Source: Paenibacillus_I sp035510375
GTDB lineage: Bacteria; Bacillota; Bacilli; Paenibacillales; Paenibacillaceae
Assembly: GCF_035510375.1 (NCBI RefSeq)
Contig: NZ_DATKHG010000067.1
Strand: one strand, 5' to 3'
Length of the DNA: 64,000 bases
Every line of letters begins with the position of its first letter. Within the stretch, counting starts at the first letter, position 1. The translations under genes were made by a program, and so were the position numbers. Of the stretch, positions 34,258 to 41,637 are shown piece by piece. The notes under the pieces are model-generated. The model saw only the letters and a list, made by a program, of their open reading frames with translations, ran no database searches and had not been told where the DNA came from.

Positions 34258-34713
34258 ATGGCAAAAATTTTTAAGATAACCTTGACGGATTGGAATGGAG
34301 CTGTTCGTGGAAAACCCTACCGCAAAATTGCCGTCCAAGAGAATGCGAGCTTGTATGATCTGGCGGAGGCTGCGTTGTCTGCGTTTGATTTTGACATGGA
34401 TCATTCGTTCGGATTCTATGACAACCTGAAAAACTGGGCTCGGTCGGAGGAAGGATACGAGCTGTTTGCCGATATCGGCGACAAGATGAACTTCCCGGGT
34501 GTGAAGAAGGCTAAAGTTAGCAAGGTGTTCCATACACCCAAGCAAAAGATGCTGCTGTTATTCGACTATGGTGATGAGTGGAGGTTCGTCGTTCAATATT
34601 TGGAAGATGGAAACCTGAGAGGGACTAAACTCCCTGTTCTCCTGGATTCGAAAGGGAAGGCGCCTGATCAATATGGTGGCTTTTTCGATGAGGATGACGA
34701 ATACGAACCTTAG
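34258..34713 (+). CDS. Plasmid pRiA4b ORF-3-like family protein
   Basis: 151 residues from ATG 34258, eight bases after the SEC-C stop. Typical family pattern: FKITLTDWNG at the start, LYDLAEAALSAFDFDMDHSFGFY, then LFDYGDEWRFVVQYL and an acidic tail (FFDEDDEYEP). The family is found on plasmids, mobile elements and chromosomes and its molecular function is not settled. The SEC-C neighbour and the transposase remnant after it fit a mobile origin. Confidence 0.82.
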   Translation: MAKIFKITLTDWNGAVRGKPYRKIAVQENASLYDLAEAALSAFDFDMDHSFGFYDNLKNWARSEEGYELFADIGDKMNFPGVKKAKVSKVFHTPKQKMLLLFDYGDEWRFVVQYLEDGNLRGTKLPVLLDSKGKAPDQYGGFFDEDDEYEP

Positions 34714-34861
34714 CTGAACTTCCCTTCATGAGAGGTTAGGCGTATCCGGTTGGTAAATTAAAGAAGGAAAAGGACTTTGTTATGCCACCTCCCAAACAAT
34801 CTCAACATCACGCGGCGGCGGATTGTGGATTTGCCAAGCCATAGTTCGCCTCCACCATATG

Positions 34862-34891
34862 AAACCCTGACCGCACGAGGTCAAGGTTTTT
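34862..34891 (+). terminator. Probable terminator after the SEC-C operon
   Basis: AAACCCTGACC (34862-34872) pairs with GGTCAAGGTTT (34879-34889) apart from one mismatch, loop GCACGA, with TTTTT formed at the end of the stem. Confidence 0.45.
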
Positions 34892-34903
34892 GCTGCAGCC
34901 AGC

Positions 34904-35601
34904 CAGACAATTGACCTCATCGTTCCATGCGGAAATATAAAGGCTTGTGCCGGAAGACAACTGCTTCGCAAGATACATGCTGCGGTGGGTTTTGGATTTA
35001 TTCACGAACTGGTGGAGCACTCGTACTGCAAGTATTATGGCAGACCGGCAAACGAACCGGAACTGCTGTTTCGCCTGCTGTTTTTGCAGATCCTGTATAA
35101 CCTATCGGATAAGCGAATCATCCAGGAACCCAAGTGAATCTGGCTTACAAATGGTTCATTGGGATTAATCCGGGGGATTCGCTACCAGATGCATCGCAGC
35201 TGTCGCGGTTCCTCAATCACCGGCTGGGAGCCAGTCAGATCGAAGACGTACTGAAGCATGTGGTTGGCCAGTGCATCGAGCAGGGCTTGGTAAAAAGCAA
35301 AGCCGTCATCATGGACGCTACCCACACGCAGGCAGGCAGCCGAAAACAAAGGCCGCTCGAGGTGCTGCGTGACGCGGCTAAGCGTCGGATTCGCGTTGTC
35401 ATCAAACGCCATTCCAAGCTGGAGAAGAAGCTCCCCAAACTGCCGCGCGTCAAAAGCGAACAAGCGGATGCGGCGCAGATTATGCTGGGATACCTAGCGC
35501 AGCCGGCGAACGCAGCAAGCGCAAGGCGCTACAGGGAAGTAAGACAACAGCGTCGGCTTCCGGAAAATTTTCCCTTCCCCTATCGATTCAAGCTGGTATA
35601 A
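34904..35601 (+). pseudogene. IS1182-type transposase remnant, frameshifted and truncated
   Basis: Frame 2 from 34904 reads IDLIVP...RQLLRKIHAAVGFGFIHELV...YYGRPANEPELLFRLLFLQ and stops at a TGA near 35134. Frame 1 continues at once with VNLAYKWFIGINPGDSLPDASQLSRF, the next part of an IS1182-family transposase, then MDATHTQAGS with a DDE aspartate. One missing base in the CAGGAACCCAAG stretch explains the break. Similarity fades after about 35500 and the C-terminal catalytic half is absent. No terminal repeats were recognised. The element is inactive. Confidence 0.8.
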
Positions 35602-35602
35602 T
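35594..35602 (+). promoter_or_regulatory. Extended -10 promoter of the amidase gene
   Basis: TGGTATAAT fits an extended -10 element (TG, one base, TATAAT) 48 bp before the amidase ATG. No convincing -35 box. Confidence 0.5.
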
Positions 35603-35649
35603 AGTAGAACGATAGAAGGTATCTACTCTTACTATTTGCGAGGTAGCGG

Positions 35650-36789
35650 ATGCGAAAATCGGCAATTTACGCAGTCATGGCCGCCTTGGTGTGGCAAGTG
35701 TTTTTCGTTGCTCCGTCAGTCGAGGCCGTCGGGTCTTCTTCCATTTCGTATACGGCCAAGGTTTTTGCCGACTCGCTCAATGTGCGCAGCGGGCCTGCCG
35801 GTACGGCGAAGGTCATCGGCTCATTGAAGAACGGCACGCTGGTGACGGTATTGAAGGAAGCGAACGGCTGGCTGCAGGTGCGATCAGCAAATGCAAGCGG
35901 CTGGGTCGCGGGCTATTATTTGAAAAAGGTTGACGGAACTGCTGCGGTCAGCTCGGCCGAACCTGCCGGGGCGGCCTCAAAATCCGGCGGCAAACCGAAA
36001 TCCGGGCCGGCGGCCAATGCGGATATGGTGTCCGTCACCGCCGAATCGCTCCGGATGCGAGCGGGTCCGGGCTTGAACCATGAGGTCGTCGGCGGGCTTA
36101 AGCAAGGAAACCTGCTGGCCGTTCTCGAACAAGCCGGAGATTGGCTGCGAATCGGCACCGCCGGCGGCGGAGAAGGCTGGGTGTCCAGCCGGTTCGTCAC
36201 GGCGTCGTATCGCGCGGCGTCCTCATCCGCGGTTACAGCGGCCAACGGATTGACGGGCAAGCTGATCGTGGTCGATCCCGGACACGGGGGCAGCGATCCC
36301 GGCATGATCGGCAAGACGTTCGAGACGTTGGAGAAAAAGCTGAATCTCAAGACCTCGTTCTACCTGAAGGACGCGCTTGAGGCGCGCGGCGCGCGGGTCG
36401 TGATGACGCGGACGGACGACGCGAAGACGGAGCTTTCCGAACGGGTGCGCATCGGCGATTCGCTGCGGGCTGACGCGCTCGTCAGCATTCATTACAACTC
36501 CTCGGAGAACAAAGCGTCCGGCTTGCTGACGTTCTATTACGCGGACAAAGACGAGCAGCTCGCCAGAGCGATCGAGAGTCAATTGTCCAAAGGCATCGGC
36601 GGCTTGCAAAGCAACGGTGTCGCTTACGGCGATTATCATATCCTGCGGGAAAATGACCGGCCAGCCGCTCTCGTCGAGCTTGGCTACTTGTCCAACCCCA
36701 AGGATGAAGGCATCGTAGTGGATGCCTCTTATCAGAAGCTAGCCGCCGAGGCGGTCGCGCAAGGGCTTGCGGACTATTTTACACCATGA
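35650..36789 (+). CDS. N-acetylmuramoyl-L-alanine amidase with two SH3b domains
   Basis: 379 residues. Signal peptide (1 to about 27), two bacterial SH3 repeats at about 35-95 (SLNVRSGPAGTAKVIGSLKNG) and 125-185 (SLRMRAGPGLNHEVVGGLKQG), then an Amidase_3 domain at 205-379. Zinc and catalytic residues are visible: His in VDPGHGGSD, Glu in FETLEKKLN, His in SIHYNS, and Glu in LVELGYLSN. It cuts the amide bond between muramic acid and the stem peptide; the SH3b parts hold it on the wall. GAGGT lies before the ATG. Role in growth, sporulation or germination cannot be told. Confidence 0.93.
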   Translation: MRKSAIYAVMAALVWQVFFVAPSVEAVGSSSISYTAKVFADSLNVRSGPAGTAKVIGSLKNGTLVTVLKEANGWLQVRSANASGWVAGYYLKKVDGTAAVSSAEPAGAASKSGGKPKSGPAANADMVSVTAESLRMRAGPGLNHEVVGGLKQGNLLAVLEQAGDWLRIGTAGGGEGWVSSRFVTASYRAASSSAVTAANGLTGKLIVVDPGHGGSDPGMIGKTFETLEKKLNLKTSFYLKDALEARGARVVMTRTDDAKTELSERVRIGDSLRADALVSIHYNSSENKASGLLTFYYADKDEQLARAIESQLSKGIGGLQSNGVAYGDYHILRENDRPAALVELGYLSNPKDEGIVVDASYQKLAAEAVAQGLADYFTP

Positions 36790-36815
36790 CGGCATGTTTG
36801 GAACCTGTCGTTTGC

Positions 36816-37697
36816 TTAACCGTTGCTGTCGGCGGCAAACACCTCGATTTCGACCGCGCCCGTGTTCCCTCCGCTGCTTTCTGCCGCTTCAAAGCGGAGG
36901 GATTCGGTCGTGGCCGGCGTGTCAAGCGTAAAATATTGCATCTTGTCCGGACCCTGCAGGTCAAAGGTGCCCAATTCCGTCCCATCTGCGCTTAAAACGC
37001 GCAGTTTCTTTATTTCGGCACTCGTTCCCATTGTACGCGTCCAAAAACCGACCGCGGTTACCTGGTAGGTCTTGTCAAAGCCGATCTCAATCCAGGCATT
37101 GTTCCCGTTTCCGTCGGAAGACCATTCGGTGGCCGGATCGCCGTCGATGGCCATTTGGGCGCCCCAATTCTGATCGTTGGCCGCTCCGCCATAATTGGAA
37201 CTGACGCCGACAATCCGTCCGCCGTTTTGCGACAACGCGATATTGGTTCCCGGAGGCGTATCCGCCGCTTGGTTTTCCCCCGTGTCATTCCCCTGATTTT
37301 GCGGCGTTTGAAAGCTTCCTTCCTTGCTTTGCGAGAAGCTTCCGTCTGTTCTGCCGAGCATGACGCGATAAAAGTAGTTCGTACCCGGTTTTAAATTCTC
37401 TACGACATTGTAGTGTTCCGTATGTGGTCCTTCCGGCATGCTTTCCACCGCCACAAAATCGTATTTGCCGGATTCGGTGCCAAGCAGAACCTGGCAGAAA
37501 CCCGGCTGCTCCGTGGTAAAATTGACGATCGTATTCCCGTTTTTGAAGGAGAAATCGATGCCGGACACATCCAGCTCGTCAACGCCGGCGCGCGATGGCG
37601 AGACCGCTTGATATCCGAAATAACCGGCCGCCGCAACGGCGACGGCAACGGCCAACAAGATAAACCATACCTTTCTTTTCATCGATACCGTTCCCAT
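36816..37697 (-). CDS. Membrane-anchored protein with fibronectin-like and F5/8 type C (discoidin) domains
   Basis: 293 residues (MKRK at 37682 is an alternative start). An N-terminal hydrophobic segment (VWFILLAVAVAVAAAGYF) acts as anchor or uncleaved signal. Residues about 45-135 look like a fibronectin-III-type fold (TEHYNVVENLKPGTNYFYRV), then a Thr/Gln/Asn-rich linker, then an F5/8 type C domain (NIALSQNGG...AIDGDPATEWSSDG...WIEIGFDKTYQV) to the end. Such domains bind carbohydrate. Role: outside surface, probably wall or glycan binding. Convergent with the amidase, 26 bp apart. Confidence 0.82.
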   Translation of the reverse strand: MGTVSMKRKVWFILLAVAVAVAAAGYFGYQAVSPSRAGVDELDVSGIDFSFKNGNTIVNFTTEQPGFCQVLLGTESGKYDFVAVESMPEGPHTEHYNVVENLKPGTNYFYRVMLGRTDGSFSQSKEGSFQTPQNQGNDTGENQAADTPPGTNIALSQNGGRIVGVSSNYGGAANDQNWGAQMAIDGDPATEWSSDGNGNNAWIEIGFDKTYQVTAVGFWTRTMGTSAEIKKLRVLSADGTELGTFDLQGPDKMQYFTLDTPATTESLRFEAAESSGGNTGAVEIEVFAADSNG

Positions 37698-37774
37698 TAT
37701 GCGATTCGACCCCCTGCCGTTCGGCGCATGAATTTGATCACACTACAAATTGTAGTACAATCTCTTTCCTCTTT

Positions 37775-37811
37775 CAAGCGAAAGGACCGCCGGGGGCGGT
37801 CCTTTCGCTTG
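37775..37811. other. 17-bp perfect inverted repeat, no T-run
   Basis: CAAGCGAAAGGACCGCC (37775-37791) and its complement (37795-37811) around GGG. No T-run on either side, so not a normal intrinsic terminator. It lies about 80 bp upstream of the discoidin gene on the minus strand, in a 400-bp gap (37698-38101) otherwise without recognisable features. A palindrome ACTACAAATTGTAGT sits nearby at 37742-37756 and could be a regulator site. Confidence 0.5.
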
Positions 37812-38101
37812 AGGAAGCAGGCAAAGCGTTTGATGCAGACTTATATTGAAAGAATAGCTGCCGAAACAGACATGTAGGGCGACGTAACAAATGGATTTGA
37901 TTTTCAGCAAACAAAACGCGGCAACAGCGTTAACAGCCGATCCTTATGATGATAGCGGAAGCACAATACGGATACCGAACATCGGCGAACGCGGAAAAGC
38001 GGTACCCCGGGTTACCCGAACCGTACCCGCTTCATAAGATGAAGGGTTTGCCGGGGGAAGTCCGCGCCGGATTCCGGATAAAGAAAGGAATTCAAAACAA
38101 T

Positions 38102-38281
38102 ATGGGGATTTTATATGATGTCGTGAGCGTACCAAAGGAGAAGGCGGCGAAAATCGTCGTCGAGACGGCGGCGTTTGCCTGTGGAGGAGCGGGCTCGGCG
38201 AACGTTCGCGAGCTCAGTGAGATTTTACGGGAGGAATATGCGCCGGCCGTTGACGGCAGGCATGCGCAAGCAGGACAATAG
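38102..38281 (+). CDS. Small hypothetical protein
   Basis: 59 residues (starts MGILYDVVSVPKEKAAKIVV). GAAAGGAA lies 11 bases before the ATG. The frame is open further 5', but that part is Arg/Pro-rich without a good start signal. The stretch FACGGAGSANVRELSEIL looks like a folded small domain, not random translation. Followed 11 bp later by another small gene. No family recognised. Confidence 0.45.
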   Translation: MGILYDVVSVPKEKAAKIVVETAAFACGGAGSANVRELSEILREEYAPAVDGRHAQAGQ

Positions 38282-38292
38282 AAGGGTATAAG

Positions 38293-38562
38293 GTGGGCGG
38301 ATTTATTCGGATAACCGTGCGCCAGGGAGGCATGCCCTATGCAATTCAGCTCGTTGCCGGAACGTTTGCGGACGCAAGCCAAGCGGCTGAAATCGAACCT
38401 TATGACGCTGTACGTATGCTGCCGCGACCTGCGGACAACCGAACGAAGGCGCAGCAGATTGCGCAGCGTCCGAACAATCTCGTCATGGCCGTGCTCATCG
38501 CAGCCATTTGGCTTGCGGCGGCCTGGTGGCTCGGACGGTTTATCTATAACCGGCTCAAGTAG
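38293..38562 (+). CDS. Small protein with C-terminal membrane anchor
   Basis: 89 residues from GTG 38293 with GAAGGG six bases before. A polar N-terminal part (GGFIRITVRQGGMPYAIQLV) is followed by one membrane segment at about 63-82 (LVMAVLIAAIWLAAAWWLG) and a short basic end, so a tail-anchored type. Function unknown. A perfect palindrome overlaps the stop codon. Confidence 0.5.
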   Translation: MGGFIRITVRQGGMPYAIQLVAGTFADASQAAEIEPYDAVRMLPRPADNRTKAQQIAQRPNNLVMAVLIAAIWLAAAWWLGRFIYNRLK

Positions 38563-38612
38563 CAAGGATCCGTGACAGGCTGCCGGCAGCCTGTCACGGA
38601 TCCTTGCTGTTT
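38561..38612. terminator. 24-bp perfect palindrome, terminator-like
   Basis: 38561-38584 and 38585-38608 are exact reverse complements (outer part AGCAAGGATCC, inner part GGCTGCCGGCAGCC), followed by GTTTT. It begins in the stop codon of the preceding small gene. Confidence 0.7.
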
Positions 38613-38651
38613 TCAGAATAATTCCATGCTTTACGTTAATCCGGAGGCCGG

Positions 38652-38924
38652 ACCTTCGGTAGCGGCACCGTATGCCGCTAACCGGTTGTGAGAGCGCGAC
38701 GACGAGGGTTAACGGGAAGCTAGCGGCACCGCGTGCCGCTAATGCGCCGCTATAGCGGCGATAACCTTCGGTAGCGGCACCGCATGCCGCTAACCGGTTG
38801 TGAGAGCGCGATGACGAGGGTTAACGGGAAGCTAGCGGCACCGCGTGCCGCTAATGCGCCGCTAAAGCGGCGATAACCTTTGGTAGCGGCACCGTATGCC
38901 GCTAACCGGTTGTGAGAGCGCGAT
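38652..38924. repeat. 112-bp tandem repeat of REP-like palindromes, about 2.4 copies
   Basis: The unit recurs every 112 bp (GGTAGCGGCACC at 38658, 38770 and 38882) with only a few changes. Each unit carries two copies of the palindrome TAGCGGCA-5 bases-TGCCGCTA (five copies in all) and one CGCCGCT-AGCGGCG palindrome, joined by GGTTGTGAGAGCGCGA and GAGGGTTAACGGGAAGC linkers. It fills the 430-bp space between a small gene and the HAD gene. No ORF inside is convincing. Confidence 0.85.
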
Positions 38925-38991
38925 GGAGAATTTGGGGCTAACAGGAGACGTCGTGCGGTTTAGTGGACCGGAAAGCGGTAGAGTCTACGCT

Positions 38992-39780
38992 TTACCGGCT
39001 GCTCTCCATCGCCCATGCGACGACCGCGGCCACACCGTCCGTCGTGCGGGACGCTTTCGCGCGCACATCGGGGTGGGCGCCTTCCATGGCGAAGCTGTGC
39101 CTGATCGCCGCAAACATGGACAGATCGTTGAACGAGTCGCCCACGCATACCGCCTCGTCGGCGCCCAGGCCCAAATGCTTGAGCAGCGCCTCCGCGCCCG
39201 TGCCTTTCGATACGCCGTGCGGCATCACATCCATGCAGTCGATGTCCGAAATATAAGCGTCGATGCTGTCGCCGTACGCCTCCATCAACCGCTCCCTGAA
39301 GCCTCGCAGCGCATCAAGGCCGCCGAAGAACGACATTTTGCCGCTGACGATATCGCGCCCGAGCCGCTCGCGCGCATCCGGGACGAGCCGCATCGGCGCC
39401 ATCAGCCGGCCGGCGATCCGCTCGGCATGCCCGCTCATCCGCTCTACAAAATAGTAATCGGGCGCGCAAAGCAGCGTCAGGAACGGCGTGCCCTCGCCCG
39501 CTTCCATAAGCGCGCGCTGGAGCCCGGGGTCGAACGCCTCCTGCAGGATCATGCTTCCGTCGGTGGTATGTACGAATGCGCCGTTCTGGGAGATGGCATG
39601 CGTCCGCTTGCCGAGCTCTTCCATGACCGATCGGATTTCCGGGTACATGCGGCCGGAAGCGAAGGCGAGCTCCAGTCCGCTCTCCATCGCCATTTTCAGC
39701 GCGTTCAAATCCTCATCCTTCATCGTGGCATGGTTATGAATCAACGTTCCGTCCAGGTCGCTTATCAACAATTTGATCAT
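38992..39780 (-). CDS. Cof-type HAD-superfamily hydrolase
   Basis: 262 residues. HAD motif I LISDLDGTL (Asp8 nucleophile, Asp10), motif II FASGRM, motif III Lys in GVSKGTGAEALL, motif IV CVGDSFNDLSMF. The large insertion between motifs II and III is the C2B cap of the Cof family, which acts on sugar phosphates, nucleotides or FMN. GGAG precedes the ATG. Read divergently from the response regulator gene at 39979, so it may share regulation with the Mgl-type sugar module, but this is inference. Confidence 0.9.
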   Translation of the reverse strand: MIKLLISDLDGTLIHNHATMKDEDLNALKMAMESGLELAFASGRMYPEIRSVMEELGKRTHAISQNGAFVHTTDGSMILQEAFDPGLQRALMEAGEGTPFLTLLCAPDYYFVERMSGHAERIAGRLMAPMRLVPDARERLGRDIVSGKMSFFGGLDALRGFRERLMEAYGDSIDAYISDIDCMDVMPHGVSKGTGAEALLKHLGLGADEAVCVGDSFNDLSMFAAIRHSFAMEGAHPDVRAKASRTTDGVAAVVAWAMESSR

Positions 39781-39947
39781 CCGCAGAAACTCCTTTTCCC
39801 GGTGCGATGCTGCCCCGGTTCACCTGCCGGTGAGCCGGCATGTAAGTAATCATAAGTTTTGACGGCGCCGTTTTCAACCTGTTTTCGACAAATCCCGTTG
39901 CCAAGCGCGCGAATTTCATGGACAATGATTTTAACAAACGCTTACAT

Positions 39948-39956
39948 TGCGATAAT
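39948..39956 (+). promoter_or_regulatory. Extended -10 promoter of the second regulator operon
   Basis: TGCGATAAT fits an extended -10 element, 23 bp before the response-regulator ATG. The -35 region is weak. Confidence 0.4.
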
Positions 39957-39978
39957 GGGGATTTCGGGAGGACGACAG

Positions 39979-41637
39979 ATGTATAAGGTGCTGCTTGTGG
40001 ATGATGAGGCGGATGTGCGGGAAGGGCTTTTGGATGAAATCGATTGGGGCGCAGCGGGCTTCACCGTCGCCGGCACCGCCGAGAACGGCAAGGAAGCGAT
40101 GGAGCTGGCCGACCGCCTGCAGCCGGACGTCGTCATAACCGACATCAGCATGCCGTTCACGGACGGGCTGAAGCTGGCCGAATGGCTGCGGGGCGCGCAT
40201 CCGCTCGTGAAGATCGTGCTCTTGACCGGCTACGACGAATTCGATTACGCGCAGCGGGCGATCCGGCTCGGCGTCGACGAATATTTATTGAAGCCGTTCT
40301 CCGCGGACAATCTGACCCGGATGCTTGCCAAAATACGGAGCAAGATCGAGGCCGAGGTTGCGGAGCGCGAGGACGTCAGGCAGCTGAAGGAGCATTACCG
40401 GACGAGTCTGCCCCTGCTGCGGGCGACGTTCCTGGCGTCGCTGCTGACCCGCAAGCTGTCACGCCCCGCGATCGAGGAAAAAGCGAAAAATTACGGCCTG
40501 CGGCTTGCGGGGAGCGGCTATGCCGTCGCCGTCATCTCGCTGCACCAGCAGGGAGAAGGCGATGAGACGGCGTCCGAGCATTCGCTCCGCAGCTCGGGCG
40601 ATCTCGACCTCAAGCTGTACGCCGTGCTCAACGTCGCCGCCGAAATATGGGAGCAGCAAAATCTCGGCAGCGCTTTTATCCATCAGGACAATATCGTATT
40701 GATGACCGTATTCGCCGAGTCCGGCGCGAGCGGCTGGACCCGGCGGGCGCAGGATGCGCTGGATACGGTGCTGCGCAGCATCGATCACTATTTGAAGCTG
40801 CCCGTGACGATCGGCGCCGGGTCGGTCGTGCCCGAGCTGTCGGATGTGAAATATTCGTTCGAGGACGCCATGCTCGCGCTCGATTACCGTCTCGTGCCGG
40901 GAACGGAGCGGCTTATCTACATTCACGACGTGGAACGCCGTCCCGCGGAGAAGCTCCGTTTCGACGAGCTCAAGGAGCAGGCGCTGATCCGCTGCCTGAA
41001 GGTGGGCACCGCGGAGGAGCTGCGCGAGGCCGTGGACGCCATTTTCGACGAGCTTGCCGGAACGGTCTGCGCCTACGGCGACATCCAGGTTTACCTGCTG
41101 GAGGTCGTGACGGCCGTGCTGAAAACGGCGAAGGACGCCGACGTCGACCTGGACGAGCTGTTCGGGGCGGGCTTCCAGCTGTATGCCGAAATATTCAAGT
41201 TTGCCGGCTTGCCGGAGGCGCAGCGCTGGTTCAACGAGCTTTGCCTGCGCATCCTCCAGCATATTGCGAGCCGCCGCCAGCACACGTATAAGGATATCGT
41301 CGAGAAGGCGATCGCTTACACGAAGGAGCATTACAACGATCCGGACATTTCGATCCAGCGCCTCTGTTCGCATTTGCATATCAGCACGGGTTATTTCAGC
41401 GGCCTTTTCAAAAAGGAAGTAAAGATGACCTTCGTTCACTTCGTGATGCACATCCGCATGGAGACTGCCAAGGAGCTGCTGCGCACGACGGAGCTTAAAG
41501 CGTTTGAAATCGCGGAGCGGGTCGGCTTCGCGGATCCGAACTATTTCAGCTTTTGCTTCAAGAAGCAGGTCGGCGTCTCGCCGAAGGATTACCGCGGCCG
41601 GGCGATAGCGGCGGCCGAAGGAGAGCGGGGCGGATGA
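39979..41637 (+). CDS. YesN-type response regulator, receiver plus AraC domain (second system)
   Basis: 552 residues from ATG 39979 (GGGAGGA six bases before; the upstream 40 codons of open frame lack a start signal). Receiver domain 1-120 with DDE at 8-10, Asp55 in VITDISMP and Lys in LLKPFS. AraC domain at about 440-545 (ISIQRLCSHLHISTGYFSGLF; FEIAERVGFADPNYFSFCF; GVSPKDYRG). Its stop overlaps the kinase start (ATGA). It probably controls the MglBAC-type importer genes downstream through the direct repeats at 44479-44509. Confidence 0.93.
   Translation: MYKVLLVDDEADVREGLLDEIDWGAAGFTVAGTAENGKEAMELADRLQPDVVITDISMPFTDGLKLAEWLRGAHPLVKIVLLTGYDEFDYAQRAIRLGVDEYLLKPFSADNLTRMLAKIRSKIEAEVAEREDVRQLKEHYRTSLPLLRATFLASLLTRKLSRPAIEEKAKNYGLRLAGSGYAVAVISLHQQGEGDETASEHSLRSSGDLDLKLYAVLNVAAEIWEQQNLGSAFIHQDNIVLMTVFAESGASGWTRRAQDALDTVLRSIDHYLKLPVTIGAGSVVPELSDVKYSFEDAMLALDYRLVPGTERLIYIHDVERRPAEKLRFDELKEQALIRCLKVGTAEELREAVDAIFDELAGTVCAYGDIQVYLLEVVTAVLKTAKDADVDLDELFGAGFQLYAEIFKFAGLPEAQRWFNELCLRILQHIASRRQHTYKDIVEKAIAYTKEHYNDPDISIQRLCSHLHISTGYFSGLFKKEVKMTFVHFVMHIRMETAKELLRTTELKAFEIAERVGFADPNYFSFCFKKQVGVSPKDYRGRAIAAAEGERGG

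Noticed and set aside
34904..35601. Active insertion sequence
   Set aside because: The transposase frame is broken by a one-base loss and its C-terminal half is missing; no terminal inverted repeats were found.
38652..38924. CRISPR array
   Set aside because: The repeated units are whole 112-bp tandem copies with conserved interior; there are no variable spacers and no cas genes.
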